From the NCBI RefSeq assembly GCF_000715495.1, contig NZ_JNLX01000196.1, positions 1 to 64,000 of the forward strand: 64,000 nucleotides of DNA, given 5' to 3'. The translations under genes and the position numbers were made by a program. This DNA comes from Hymenobacter sp. IS2118 (GTDB lineage: Bacteria > Bacteroidota > Bacteroidia > Cytophagales > Hymenobacteraceae). The notes under the pieces are model-generated. The model had not been told where the DNA came from and did no database searches. It was given only the letters and a program-made list of their open reading frames with translations. Positions 16,006 to 24,299 of this stretch are shown here, piece after piece; position 1 is the first letter of the stretch; every line of letters begins with the position of its first letter.

Positions 16006-17670
16006 TCAGCGCGTGAACTGGTAGTGGTTGCGCTCCAGAAAAGCAGTGTTAGCCGCGTAGCGCACTTCTTTTTTGACCAGAAATTGCCGCGGGCTCAGCA
16101 CTATGGTTTTGCGGATGGTGGCGGCGCGGCGGCCGTCCTGCCCCGCGCCTTCGAGCACCACATTCAGCACCTGACCGGGCAGCCAAACCTTACTGCGCAC
16201 GGCGTAATCGATATTGTCCCAGCGCACGCGGGTGCCGTCGGGGGCTACATATAAGGTGTCGGTACCAAAGACGTGGGTTTTGTTGGGCTCTTCGTAGTCG
16301 AAGCGCAGCAGGAGTTGGTCGGGGCGGCTCATTTCACCGCGCAGGGCGGTGTTCAGCTTCACGGTTTCCTGGGTGCCGTAGTTCCGATAAGTGAGCGTGC
16401 CGTGCCAGTCGGCCAGCGCATCGGACAGCTCGGCCCCGGTGAGGCGGGGCGGGGCCGCAGTTTTGCCGGTCTTTGGCAACTGCTCGGTGGCCATGCGCAG
16501 GTTGCCGAAATCACCGGTTACGGTGAGGTCCAGGCGGGCGATGGCAGCACTCGGATTCAGCAGCACGGCCGCTGAGCCCGCAGCAAAACGAAGCGCGCCG
16601 CCCTGGCCCGGCCGGAGCGTGGCCTTGCTTATCAAGCCGCCGCCGCTGAGCTGCTCCTTGATGTCCACTGATACCGTTCCTTTGTTTTTGGCCACCACTT
16701 TGAACGGCCCGCGCTGGCCGCCACCCAGCGAAAACTGCTTGCCGGGCTCAATCGTCAAATCGGAACGCAGGTCGCTGGGAAGTGTACCCGCCGTCGTCCC
16801 GACAGGCACGGGACCGGAAGCGGCCGGCAGCACGCTAGCTTGAGCCGCTGAGTAGCCCATACTCAGGCCCGCCGCATTGCTGATGTCGACGTCGATTTTC
16901 GCCTCGCGCTGGCCCAGGTTGACTATAACTGCTCGCGAACCCATGCCAAATACGGCTTTGGTTTGCTGGCCGGGCGGCAGCACGCCCACCGACACCACCT
17001 GCCCACCGGAGGTTACCTCCTTGATTTCGACTGCCACCGGGCCTACGTTATGCGCCGCCACCCGGAAGCCCAGCAGCTGCGTGCCGCCCAACTCAAACTG
17101 CTTGCCGACTTCAATGCTCACCTGCGAGCGCAGTCCGCTAAGCCCCAAAGACGAGCAAGCCATGAGCGGCATAGCCAGCAACAGCAGCGCGGCCACCCCC
17201 GCTGTGGCGGTGCCAATGGAAGCTTGCCGCCCCATCGGCCGCCAGGTCCGGCCCCGCAGCCACGCATCGGCCGACCACGACCCGGCGCCGGTAGCCAGCA
17301 GCATCACAAAGCCCCAAAAAAGCTCCTGCTGCACATACACCCCCGTAAAAAACTCCGGCTTGTCGTACCACCAAAACGAGATAACGAAGAACTGAAAGCT
17401 GAGCTGAACCGCCGCCAGGCGCGTTCCCAGGCCCAAAATCAGCATAATACCGCCGGCAAATTCGCCCCAGGCAGCCAGCCAGGCCCACATTTCGGGCGAG
17501 GGCCAGGTGAAGCCAAGGTTGGCAACCTGACTCGTAAACCAGTCGGACGGTTCCAGCTTGGGCAAGCCCGATTCGACCATGACCACGCCCAGGTGCAGGC
17601 GGAAAAGCAGCAGGCCGAGGGCGGCGGCGGGGCCGCGCCAGGCAGCCAGGGAGGAGGTTGGGTTCTTCAT
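16006..17670 (-). CDS. DoxX-like membrane domain fused to a duplicated exported domain
   Basis: This is a 554-residue chimera. Residues 1-140 form a DoxX-type four-helix membrane domain (RLHLGVVMVESGLPKL, GEFAGGIMLILGLGTRLAA). Residues 146-172 form a second hydrophobic segment ending LMAC, which looks like a lipoprotein signal with lipobox. Residues about 185-265 and 303-388 are two copies of one beta-rich domain (QFELGG...FRVAAHNVGPVAVEIKE versus QFSLGG...FKVVAKNKGTVSVDIKE). They are joined by a Pro/Thr/Ser linker and followed by a C-terminal domain (ADWHGTLTYRNYGTQETVKL to the end). An in-frame ATG at 17235 (Met146) could start a separate lipoprotein. I do not know the function of the exported part. 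Confidence 0.75.
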   Translation of the reverse strand: MKNPTSSLAAWRGPAAALGLLLFRLHLGVVMVESGLPKLEPSDWFTSQVANLGFTWPSPEMWAWLAAWGEFAGGIMLILGLGTRLAAVQLSFQFFVISFWWYDKPEFFTGVYVQQELFWGFVMLLATGAGSWSADAWLRGRTWRPMGRQASIGTATAGVAALLLLAMPLMACSSLGLSGLRSQVSIEVGKQFELGGTQLLGFRVAAHNVGPVAVEIKEVTSGGQVVSVGVLPPGQQTKAVFGMGSRAVIVNLGQREAKIDVDISNAAGLSMGYSAAQASVLPAASGPVPVGTTAGTLPSDLRSDLTIEPGKQFSLGGGQRGPFKVVAKNKGTVSVDIKEQLSGGGLISKATLRPGQGGALRFAAGSAAVLLNPSAAIARLDLTVTGDFGNLRMATEQLPKTGKTAAPPRLTGAELSDALADWHGTLTYRNYGTQETVKLNTALRGEMSRPDQLLLRFDYEEPNKTHVFGTDTLYVAPDGTRVRWDNIDYAVRSKVWLPGQVLNVVLEGAGQDGRRAATIRKTIVLSPRQFLVKKEVRYAANTAFLERNHYQFTR

Positions 17671-17764
17671 CGGGAGTTGGGTTTTGAGGTTCAGAATTGC
17701 TAACTCAAAAGTCCTCGTGCCCCGCCATGCCCGCGCTTCAACTTACGGCTTGGGCCGTCCCAGC

Positions 17765-19117
17765 TTATGATTTGGGTCGGTTTACCTCGCCGGGAGTGCG
17801 CCCGGTTATTTTCTTGAACACCCGATTGAACGTGGACTTGGAGTTGAACCCGCACTCTAACGCAATGCCTACCAGGGAGTAATGCAAGAGGCGCGGGTTC
17901 TGGAGCTTGCGCTCGGCCTCGGCAACCCGGTAGCGGTTCACGAAGTCGTTGAAGTTCTGGCCGCAGCCCGTGTTGATGACGTGCGAGAGCAAAGAAGTAT
18001 TGGTGCGCAGGCGTAGCGCCAGCTCGGCCAGGGTAAGCTCGGGCTCCAACCAGGGCTGCTCCTCATCCATCAGACGCAGCAGTTTTGCCCGCCACGGCTG
18101 TAGCTCCGGTGCCAGAGTAACGGTGGCAATTTCCGCTGCGTTCGGAACATTGCTGGGTGCCGCCGGCAAGCCTGCGCTCACGTTCAAATCTGCCGCTAAG
18201 GATTCTGCAGAGACATTGGTAGCAGCAAAATCGATTTCCTCCACCGCTCCGACGGATTCCTCCCCTTCCACTGGCATTTCGGCCGTTTTTACGCTGCTAA
18301 GAATTGTGCTTTCATCGGCTTCGGGCTCGAATCGCAAGGGCACCACTGCCGCGTAGTTAGCCTGCAGGCCCACCACGCTGAGGTAATAAATCAGCAGGCC
18401 ATTGGCCAGATACGCATACCAGGAATCATTGTAGCCCAGCGGTCCAATCAAAGAATCCAGCGCCCCGAAGCCCAGCCAGATAGCAAGGGCCAGCAGCGCC
18501 GCCAGCAGCAAATCGCGCAGGCCCCGGAATCGCAGCCGGGTGGTGTCAGAAAAGTTGTTGTCGAGGTAGCGGCGGTAGCGATGGTAGCGGCGCAGCGTGG
18601 CCACGCCATAAGCCAGCATGGAGGCGTACCCAATCACATCCGGCACCAGGTTCACGTCTTCCAGCGCCTGCATGGCCGCGCCTTTAGTGCCAAAATGATG
18701 CGGCATCGCCTGCCCCAGCAGCGCGTGCTGCCAGGCAACATCGTAGCCAGCCGCTGCCAGGTGAGCCCCTACCAGCAGCAGCCACGGCAGCAGGTGCCAC
18801 CAATGGCGCCGCAGCGAAAACTCCTGGTTGGTGAGGCTGCGGAAGTACAGATAGAACACCGGCCCCCAAGCCAGCCAGGGCCGCCACGGCACGTAGAACA
18901 TTGCCGTGGAATACGCGTCGTGACTGTCGTACCAGCCGGCAAAGCCCAACATCCACTGCGCCACCGGCAACACATTCAGCAGCAGCAGTAAACCCAGTAG
19001 GCCATCGGCCAGCGTACCGTTGCGAGCGGCCCGCAGCCCCAAATGCCCGGCCAGCGCCAGGCCGGGCACCACAAAAGGCAACAGCAACGCGCTTTGGGCT
19101 CTGAATTCGAACAGCAC
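17765..19117 (-). CDS. Membrane-anchored AraC-family regulator
   Basis: This 450-residue protein has about seven hydrophobic helices in residues 1-245, a Ser/Ala/Glu-rich linker (about 250-340) and a C-terminal AraC-type double helix-turn-helix (about 350-450: LTLAELALRLRTNTSLLSHVIN, then YSLVGIALECGFNSKSTFNRVFKKITGRTPGE). This membrane-sensor plus AraC layout is common in Bacteroidota and lets the regulator read a signal at the inner membrane. The frame begins with GTG at 19117; no in-frame ATG gives a full first helix. Targets are unknown. The neighbouring DoxX-fusion gene on the same strand, starting about 95 bases downstream, is a candidate. Confidence 0.88.
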   Translation of the reverse strand: MLFEFRAQSALLLPFVVPGLALAGHLGLRAARNGTLADGLLGLLLLLNVLPVAQWMLGFAGWYDSHDAYSTAMFYVPWRPWLAWGPVFYLYFRSLTNQEFSLRRHWWHLLPWLLLVGAHLAAAGYDVAWQHALLGQAMPHHFGTKGAAMQALEDVNLVPDVIGYASMLAYGVATLRRYHRYRRYLDNNFSDTTRLRFRGLRDLLLAALLALAIWLGFGALDSLIGPLGYNDSWYAYLANGLLIYYLSVVGLQANYAAVVPLRFEPEADESTILSSVKTAEMPVEGEESVGAVEEIDFAATNVSAESLAADLNVSAGLPAAPSNVPNAAEIATVTLAPELQPWRAKLLRLMDEEQPWLEPELTLAELALRLRTNTSLLSHVINTGCGQNFNDFVNRYRVAEAERKLQNPRLLHYSLVGIALECGFNSKSTFNRVFKKITGRTPGEVNRPKS

Positions 19118-19171
19118 GACGCGAAGCTACGACCCGCGGCGGCTTGCTACCTACTGCTTTTTTGGCTGATG

Positions 19172-19888
19172 CTACGCCACCGCGAGCAGGCCGGCCAGCT
19201 CGGCCACGCAGTCGGTGAGCTGCTCCCAGGCGGGCAGCACGTAGTACTGCTGCTGGTAGCGCGCGCCCGTCACCGGCGTACGCAATACGGTGGCCAAGTC
19301 GAAGGCTATCCGGGGCGTATTCTCGTTCACGCAGTGGTGGATTTCACCAGCCGACGACAGAAGGCCCGCGCCGTACAGGCGCGGCTGGCCCTCGTGCTGC
19401 ACCAGCCCAAACTCGGCCGTGAAAAAGTACAGCGCCCACAACTGCTCGCGGGCTGGCGAGCCCTCCGGCTGCGCCCGGTACGCCTGCCCCAGCATGTGCA
19501 GAAAATCGGCCAGTCCGCTATCCAGCAACATGGGCACGTGCCCGAACAAATCGTGGAACAGGTCGGGCTGCGGGCTGAAATCGAAGGCGTGCATGGGCCG
19601 GATGCGGGTCACAATCGGGAAGCGCCGCTCGGCCAGCAGCTCGAAAAACGCGGCGGGCTCAAACGGCCGGCCCACCGGCGCCAGCCGCCAGCCCGTTTCC
19701 TCAAAAACCGTGGTACTAAGCTCCCCAAGGTCCGGAATGGCCTCGCGCCGCAACCCGAGCCGGGCCAGGCCCTGGCTGAAAGCGGGCGCTGCCCGCCTGT
19801 GCAGCAAAGCCGTCTGGCGGTCAAACAAAATTTTCCAAATCAGCTGGTCCTGGCCAGAAACGTGCGCGGGGAGGTGGTTAGTAAACAT
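19172..19888 (-). CDS. phhA: Phenylalanine 4-monooxygenase
   Basis: This 238-residue pterin-dependent aromatic amino acid hydroxylase converts phenylalanine to tyrosine using O2 and tetrahydropterin. The iron ligands are visible: His112 and His117 in FHDLFGHVPML, and Glu159 in FFTAEFGLV. The substrate/pterin loops RIRPMHAFDFSPQPDLF and SSAGEIHHCV also fit. Length is that of single-domain bacterial enzymes without a regulatory ACT domain. The gene follows aroF and the trp operon on the same strand but is separated by a half repeat, a candidate promoter and an intrinsic terminator whose T-run ends only 12 bases before the ATG, suggesting attenuation. Confidence 0.95.
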   Translation of the reverse strand: MFTNHLPAHVSGQDQLIWKILFDRQTALLHRRAAPAFSQGLARLGLRREAIPDLGELSTTVFEETGWRLAPVGRPFEPAAFFELLAERRFPIVTRIRPMHAFDFSPQPDLFHDLFGHVPMLLDSGLADFLHMLGQAYRAQPEGSPAREQLWALYFFTAEFGLVQHEGQPRLYGAGLLSSAGEIHHCVNENTPRIAFDLATVLRTPVTGARYQQQYYVLPAWEQLTDCVAELAGLLAVA

Positions 19889-19900
19889 AGCGAATGGGCG

Positions 19901-19937
19901 AAAAAAAAGCCCGATATCCTGTTGGATTCGGGCTTTT
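19901..19937 (-). terminator. Intrinsic terminator immediately before phhA (possible attenuator)
   Basis: On the reverse strand a 10-bp stem (19937-19928 with 19914-19905), extended by an inner ATCC/GGAT pair, is followed by eight Us (19908-19901). The phhA start codon is 12 bases further on. A read-through switch would be needed for any promoter upstream of the hairpin. Confidence 0.8.
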
Positions 19938-19945
19938 GAAGGTTT

Positions 19946-20059
19946 CTAGCGAAGTACGGGCATCATGCCTTGTTCTTCCTTTTTGCCAATCGCAGCCCAG
20001 TCCCACCCTGTTTGGGGCAAGTCGCTAGGTTGGTAATATTGACGAGTTGGAGGCGCATG
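19946..20059 (-). other. Leader region before phhA with a coding-like short frame
   Basis: Between the candidate promoter and the terminator, one reverse frame reads RQYYQPSDLPQTGWDWAAIG and ends MMPVLR with a stop at 19946-19948. It is rich in aromatic residues but has no ATG near the predicted transcript start. A different frame has an ATG at 20058 and runs about 31 codons without Phe or Tyr. Either could be a leader peptide, or the first could be the remnant of a gene. Confidence 0.35.
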
Positions 20060-20066
20060 ATTGAGA

Positions 20067-20096
20067 CGAATATAAGAACCGATTTTGGTTATGCAA
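20067..20096 (-). promoter_or_regulatory. Candidate phhA-leader promoter
   Basis: On the reverse strand TTGC (20096-20093) and TATATTCG (20074-20067) are 18 bases apart, close to the Bacteroidota -33/-7 arrangement (TTTG and TAnnTTTG). A transcript would start near 20060 and carry a leader of about 170 bases before phhA. Confidence 0.45.
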
Positions 20097-20142
20097 CAAT
20101 TAGCTGGAAAATAACACTTGACCACTGTTACGCATCTAGCAG

Positions 20143-20195
20143 GCTGGCGCGCGTCTCTGACGCGCTGCCTCACTGGCTTCGAGCCTCTGGCTCGG
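20143..20195. repeat. Dispersed GCTGGCGCGCG repeat, single arm (copy 2)
   Basis: One arm of the element found complete at 5880-6016 and 62741-62877, including the preceding TGTTACGCA flank at 20125-20133. It ends 13 bases beyond the aroF stop codon. The second arm is absent. Confidence 0.75.
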
Positions 20196-20208
20196 GCGGA
20201 CCTTTTGG

Positions 20209-21213
20209 CTACTCCAGCTCGCCGCGCAGGGCAAACACCCGCCGCAGGTTGCGCACCAGCTTCGCCGACTCATCAAAATCCAGGGTTTGCTGGCCATCTG
20301 AAGCGGCTGTTTCGGGGGTTTCGTGGGTTTCGTACACGATGCCGTCGGCACCGGCCAGCACGCCGGCCAGGGCCATGGCCGGCACGTACTCCCGAATGCC
20401 AATGCCGTGCGAAGGGTCCACGATGACTGGTAAGTGGCTTTTCTCCTTCAGAATAGGTACCGCGTTCAGGTCCAGCGTATTGCGGCTGGCCGTTTCGAAG
20501 GTGCGAATGCCTCGCTCACATAAAATCAGCTTTTCGTTGCCGCCCGAAAAAACGTATTCCGCCGACGACAGCAGTTCCTCGATGGTACCCGAAATCCCAC
20601 GCTTAATCATCACCGGCTTGTCCACGCCTCCCAGGGCGTCGAGTAGGTTGAAATTCTGGGTATTGCGGGCGCCCACCTGAAACACGTCCACGAAATCGTG
20701 CATCTCTTCTACCTGCGACACCTGCATTACTTCGGTCATTATTTTGATGCCGCGCGCCCGCGCCATGCTGTGAAACAGCCGCAAGCCGTCCATGCCTAGG
20801 CCACGGAACGAGTAGGGCGACGAGCGGGGCTTGAAAACGCCACCGCGCATCAGGCGCACGCCGTTTGCCGTTAAGTGGTCCATCACCTTCTCCATCTGGG
20901 CTTCGCTCTCGATGCTGCACGGGCCGGCGCACAGGGCCAGCGTGCCTTCGCCAATGGTTACGCCGTCGCCCAGGTCGAGCACCGTGGGCTTCACGCGCCA
21001 CTTGCGGCTTACCAGCTTGTAGTCGTCCGACACGCGGTGCACATCGCGCACGCCCGGCAGCTGGCCAATGGTGCGAATGTCGATTTCCTTCTTCCCAATG
21101 GCCACCAGGTAGTGCGCGTGTTGGGTCGTCACCTCGGTGGCTTTATAGCCTTGCTGCTTCAGGTGCTCACTAATGGCGGGCACCACGGCCGCGTTTTCAA
21201 GTTGAATTATCAC
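20209..21213 (-). CDS. aroF: 3-deoxy-7-phosphoheptulonate (DAHP) synthase, type I-beta
   Basis: This 334-residue enzyme catalyses the first step of the shikimate pathway, joining phosphoenolpyruvate and erythrose 4-phosphate. Residues 1-70 are a ferredoxin-like regulatory domain of the Thermotoga DAHPS type, which in that enzyme binds Tyr/Phe. The TIM-barrel core shows LCAGPCSIES, GVRLMRGGVFKPRSSPYSFRG, QVGARNTQNF, KRGISGTIEE and VIVDPSHGIGIRE. It is the last gene of the trp operon, 109 bases after trpA, which couples precursor supply to tryptophan synthesis. Feedback by aromatic amino acids is inferred from the N-terminal domain. Confidence 0.95.
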   Translation of the reverse strand: MIIQLENAAVVPAISEHLKQQGYKATEVTTQHAHYLVAIGKKEIDIRTIGQLPGVRDVHRVSDDYKLVSRKWRVKPTVLDLGDGVTIGEGTLALCAGPCSIESEAQMEKVMDHLTANGVRLMRGGVFKPRSSPYSFRGLGMDGLRLFHSMARARGIKIMTEVMQVSQVEEMHDFVDVFQVGARNTQNFNLLDALGGVDKPVMIKRGISGTIEELLSSAEYVFSGGNEKLILCERGIRTFETASRNTLDLNAVPILKEKSHLPVIVDPSHGIGIREYVPAMALAGVLAGADGIVYETHETPETAASDGQQTLDFDESAKLVRNLRRVFALRGELE

Positions 21214-21248
21214 GGATTTAGTCGGATTGGGCGGATTTCACGGATTGA
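21211..21248. repeat. CACGGATT-type dispersed repeat (copy A)
   Basis: CACGGATTTAGTCGGATTGG, then GCGGATTTCACGGATTG, lies between aroF and trpA. Related strings occur at 44152-44190 and 58763-58825. The left end touches the aroF start codon. Confidence 0.6.
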
Positions 21249-21322
21249 TTGCTTCTTCTTTATAGCAGCAAATCGATTTTTTTGGGCAAGCATTTCTGCC
21301 TGGGTTGGTATGGAAGGCTTTT

Positions 21323-22102
21323 TTATGCCTTGATGCCTTGCACGAACCGGGTGGCCGTGGCGGGTGCATCGTCGGTATCGCCGAGGGCTCGGATGAGAGC
21401 CGAGCCGATAATGGCGCCATCGGCGTGCGCACAAGCATGGTCGAAGCCGGATTTATCAGCGATGCCAAAGCCAATCAGGCGCGGGTTTTTTAGGTTCATA
21501 GCCGCGATGCGCTGGAAATACTCCTGCTGGGCTTCCACGTCGGGGAGCGTGGTACCACCCGTGGTACCGGGGCCGGATACGAGGTAAAGGAAAGCGTCCG
21601 ACAGGGCATCGAGCCGCCGGATACGCGCCTCCGACGTCTGTGGCGTAACGAGAAACACGGCCTTCACCCCGTATTGCTGGAAGAGCGGATGGTACATTTC
21701 CTCGTACTCGTCCAAGGGCAAGTCGGGCAAAATCAGGCCATCAATGCCCACTTCCGCCGCCTGCTTCAGGAAGGCTTCCATGCCAAACTGCAGCACGGGA
21801 TTCAGGTAGCCCATGAGCAAAACCGGCGTTTCGGGCACGGCGGCCCGCAACTCCTGCAATTGCCCAAACAGCACCGGCAGGTTCATGCCATTAGCGAGGG
21901 CCGCCGAGCTGCTGCGCTGAATAACCGGCCCATCGGCCAGCGGGTCTGAAAACGGCATGCCAATTTCGAGAATGTCGGCGCCGGCCGCCACCAGCGCCTG
22001 GGCCAGCGGCAGGGTATCGTGCAGGCTGGGGTAGCCGGCTGTGAAGTACATGTTGAGCAGGTTTTGCTTGCTCGCAAAGGCGTCTTTGATTCGGTTGTTC
22101 AT
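21323..22102 (-). CDS. trpA: Tryptophan synthase alpha subunit
   Basis: This 259-residue TIM barrel cleaves indole-3-glycerol phosphate to indole, which passes to TrpB. The ATG at 22102 (MNNRIKDAFASKQNLLNMYFTAGYPS) is chosen because the longer frame upstream consists of a direct repeat. The catalytic Glu lies in ILEIGMPFSDPLADGPVIQ (with the Asp), the second acidic residue in DGLILPDLPLDEY, and the phosphate loop is in YLVSGPGTTGG and GFGIADKSGF. It is the seventh structural gene of the reverse trp operon. Confidence 0.96.
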   Translation of the reverse strand: MNNRIKDAFASKQNLLNMYFTAGYPSLHDTLPLAQALVAAGADILEIGMPFSDPLADGPVIQRSSSAALANGMNLPVLFGQLQELRAAVPETPVLLMGYLNPVLQFGMEAFLKQAAEVGIDGLILPDLPLDEYEEMYHPLFQQYGVKAVFLVTPQTSEARIRRLDALSDAFLYLVSGPGTTGGTTLPDVEAQQEYFQRIAAMNLKNPRLIGFGIADKSGFDHACAHADGAIIGSALIRALGDTDDAPATATRFVQGIKA

Positions 22103-22113
22103 GGAAATTTTCT

Positions 22114-22154
22114 CGCGGAGGTTCGCAGAGGAAAAGCGCGGAGGTTCGCAGAGG
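22114..22154. repeat. Direct repeat CGCGGAGGTTCGCAGAGG x2 before trpA
   Basis: Two exact 18-base copies at 22114-22131 and 22137-22154 lie between trpB and trpA, five bases apart. The right copy continues into GTCGGTC. Not found elsewhere in this window. Confidence 0.8.
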
Positions 22155-22195
22155 TCGGTCAATGCAGACCACTGCGTCATCCTCGGCGGGAAATG

Positions 22196-23392
22196 TTAGG
22201 TGAGTTTGTCCATGTTTTTGAGGTACGTCTCCAGGTCTTTGTCGCCGCGACCCGAGAGGTTCACTACCACCACATCATCAGGTCCCGCGCCCAACTGGCC
22301 CAGCGCCGCCAGCGCGTGCGCCGTTTCCAGCGCTGGAATAATGCCTTCGAGGCGGCTGCACTCGCTCACGGCTTTCAGGGCGTCATCGTCGGTGATGGAA
22401 ATAAATTCAGCCCGGCCCGAAGCGTCCAGGTGCGCGTGCAGCGGGCCGATGCCCGGATAATCCAGGCCGGCGCTCAGCGAATAGGGCTCCGTAATCTGGC
22501 CGTGCTCATCCTGCATCAGCAGCGTGCGGCTGCCGTGAATAATGCCCGGCGTGCCCAGCACCGACGTAGCCGCCGAATGTCCGGAATTGATGCCATGGCC
22601 CGCCGCTTCCACCGCCACCAGCCGTACCGAAGGCTCGTCCAGAAAGTGGTAAAACGCGCCGGCCGCATTGGAGCCGCCGCCCACGCAGGCCACCACGAAA
22701 TCGGGCAGCTCGGTACCGGTTTTTTCCAGTAGCTGGTAACGCATTTCCTCACTGATAACGGCTTGCAGTCGCGCCACCAAATCCGGGTACGGGTGCGGGC
22801 CCACCACCGAGCCGATGATGTAGTGCGTATCCACGGGGTTGGCAATCCAGTCGCGGATGGCTTCGTTGGTGGCGTCTTTCAGGGTTTGGCTACCGCTTTC
22901 GGCGCGGCGCACTTCGGCGCCCAGCAGGCGCATGCGGGCCACGTTAGGCGCCTGCCGCTCAATGTCCACGGCACCCATATATACTACGCACGGCAGTCCC
23001 ATCAGAGCGCATACGGTGGCCGTGGCCACGCCGTGCTGCCCGGCCCCGGTTTCGGCAATGATGCGCGTCTTACCCAGCCGCTGCGCCAGCAGAATCTGAC
23101 CCACGGTGTTGTTGATTTTATGCGCGCCGGTGTGGCAGAGGTCCTCGCGCTTGAGGAAAATCCGGGTGCCGTAGCGTTCCGACAAGCGCTTGGCTTCGAA
23201 CAGCGGCGTGGGCCGGCCCACATAGTCGCGCAGCAGGTGCTGCAAGTCGATTTGAAAATCCGGGTCGGCCAGGATTTCCAGATAGCGGGTGCGCAGCTCT
23301 TCCACGTTGGGGTAGAGCATTTCGGGAATGAAGGCGCCGCCGAATTCGCCGTAGTAGCCGCGGGCCGTGGGTTGTTGGTAAGATGGTGTCAT
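22196..23392 (-). CDS. trpB: Tryptophan synthase beta subunit
   Basis: This 398-residue PLP enzyme condenses indole and serine to tryptophan. Seen here: the N-terminal [15 protein letters not shown], the PLP Lys in [13 protein letters not shown], the substrate carboxylate loop [11 protein letters not shown], and the phosphate-binding [10 protein letters not shown]. Length is normal for TrpB1. The stop of trpF lies 29 bases upstream of its start, so the two are cotranscribed. Confidence 0.98.
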   Translation of the reverse strand: MTPSYQQPTARGYYGEFGGAFIPEMLYPNVEELRTRYLEILADPDFQIDLQHLLRDYVGRPTPLFEAKRLSERYGTRIFLKREDLCHTGAHKINNTVGQILLAQRLGKTRIIAETGAGQHGVATATVCALMGLPCVVYMGAVDIERQAPNVARMRLLGAEVRRAESGSQTLKDATNEAIRDWIANPVDTHYIIGSVVGPHPYPDLVARLQAVISEEMRYQLLEKTGTELPDFVVACVGGGSNAAGAFYHFLDEPSVRLVAVEAAGHGINSGHSAATSVLGTPGIIHGSRTLLMQDEHGQITEPYSLSAGLDYPGIGPLHAHLDASGRAEFISITDDDALKAVSECSRLEGIIPALETAHALAALGQLGAGPDDVVVVNLSGRGDKDLETYLKNMDKLT

Positions 23393-23421
23393 GGCAATTA
23401 TCGATGACGTTTGGTTAATTT

Positions 23422-24150
23422 TTAACGAGTCTCAGTAGGCCGCAACGCGGCCAGCATCTGCCCTAGCCGGCCGGCGTCTTTCACACCGGGCGCGGTTTCG
23501 AAGGTGCTGTTCAGGTCCACGCCCACCAAGCCGGGCAGCCGCAGGGCAACCAGCTCGGCAGCGTGTTCCAGGCCCAGCCCGCCGGCCAGAAAATACGGTA
23601 CGGGCAGATTGTAGGTCTTTAACAAATCCCAGTCGAAAACGGCTCCGTTGCCGCCGGGCGCAGCCCCTTTGGTATCGAAAAGAAAGAAGTCACAATGCGG
23701 CACATACGGCAGTAGCGCGGCAAAATCCACGGCCTTGCCCACCGAAAAAGCTTTCATCACGAGCAAGCCGGCCTCGCTTAGTTCCTCGCATTGCGTTGGG
23801 GATTCCTGGCCGTGCAGCTGCACGGCCCCCAGCCCAAACCGTGCGGCGGTGGCCCGAATCGTCTCGGTGGTTTCATTCACGAAAACCCCCACCCGCCAGA
23901 TGCTCGCGGGCAGCGCACGCACCAGTTCCGGGGCCAGCGCCTCGCCCACAAAGCGCGGCGAAGCAGGTGCGAAAATGAAGCCCAGAAAGTCGGGTAGCAG
24001 CGCCGCCACGCCGGCCAGCGCCGCCGCATCGCGCATGCCGCACACCTTCACCAACAGCCGCGAAGGTCCCGCTGCCGAGGCCAGACCAGCGGGCACGGGC
24101 AACCCGGCCGCCAAGGCAATATCAACAGGCAAATGGCGCGGCGTTTTCAT
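23422..24150 (-). CDS. trpF: Phosphoribosylanthranilate isomerase
   Basis: This 242-residue enzyme performs the Amadori rearrangement of phosphoribosylanthranilate, the third step of tryptophan synthesis. The catalytic Cys is in [10 protein letters not shown] (about residue 37) and the catalytic Asp in [18 protein letters not shown] and [16 protein letters not shown] form the phosphate site and C terminus. It carries about 30 extra N-terminal residues ([20 protein letters not shown]...) compared with compact TrpF proteins, so an internal start nearer the Cys motif is possible, though no in-frame ATG lies before it. Confidence 0.94.
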   Translation of the reverse strand: MKTPRHLPVDIALAAGLPVPAGLASAAGPSRLLVKVCGMRDAAALAGVAALLPDFLGFIFAPASPRFVGEALAPELVRALPASIWRVGVFVNETTETIRATAARFGLGAVQLHGQESPTQCEELSEAGLLVMKAFSVGKAVDFAALLPYVPHCDFFLFDTKGAAPGGNGAVFDWDLLKTYNLPVPYFLAGGLGLEHAAELVALRLPGLVGVDLNSTFETAPGVKDAGRLGQMLAALRPTETR

Positions 24151-24188
24151 CTTTAGAGCGGTTTCGAGGTAGGGGCATTTTTCAGAGG

Positions 24189-24263
24189 GAATTAAAAATG
24201 AGGAATTAAAAATTGACAGTTTGACGGTCCGATTTTTAATTTTTAATTCTTCATTTTTAATTC
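24189..24263. repeat. AT-rich inverted repeat between trpC and trpF
   Basis: Arms 24189-24214 and 24238-24263 pair over 26 bases with one mismatch; both are AATTAAAAAT-type sequence. Similar strings occur at 60690-60811. It could fold in the operon mRNA. Confidence 0.75.
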
Positions 24264-24299
24264 TGTTAATGGCGTGGCGTTTTCATCTTTCGAAGCGGG

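Noticed and set aside
22103-22180. The 26-residue N-terminal extension of trpA
   Set aside because: It is encoded by the 18-base direct repeat and is absent from the usual TrpA start; the ATG at 22102 gives the family's normal N terminus.
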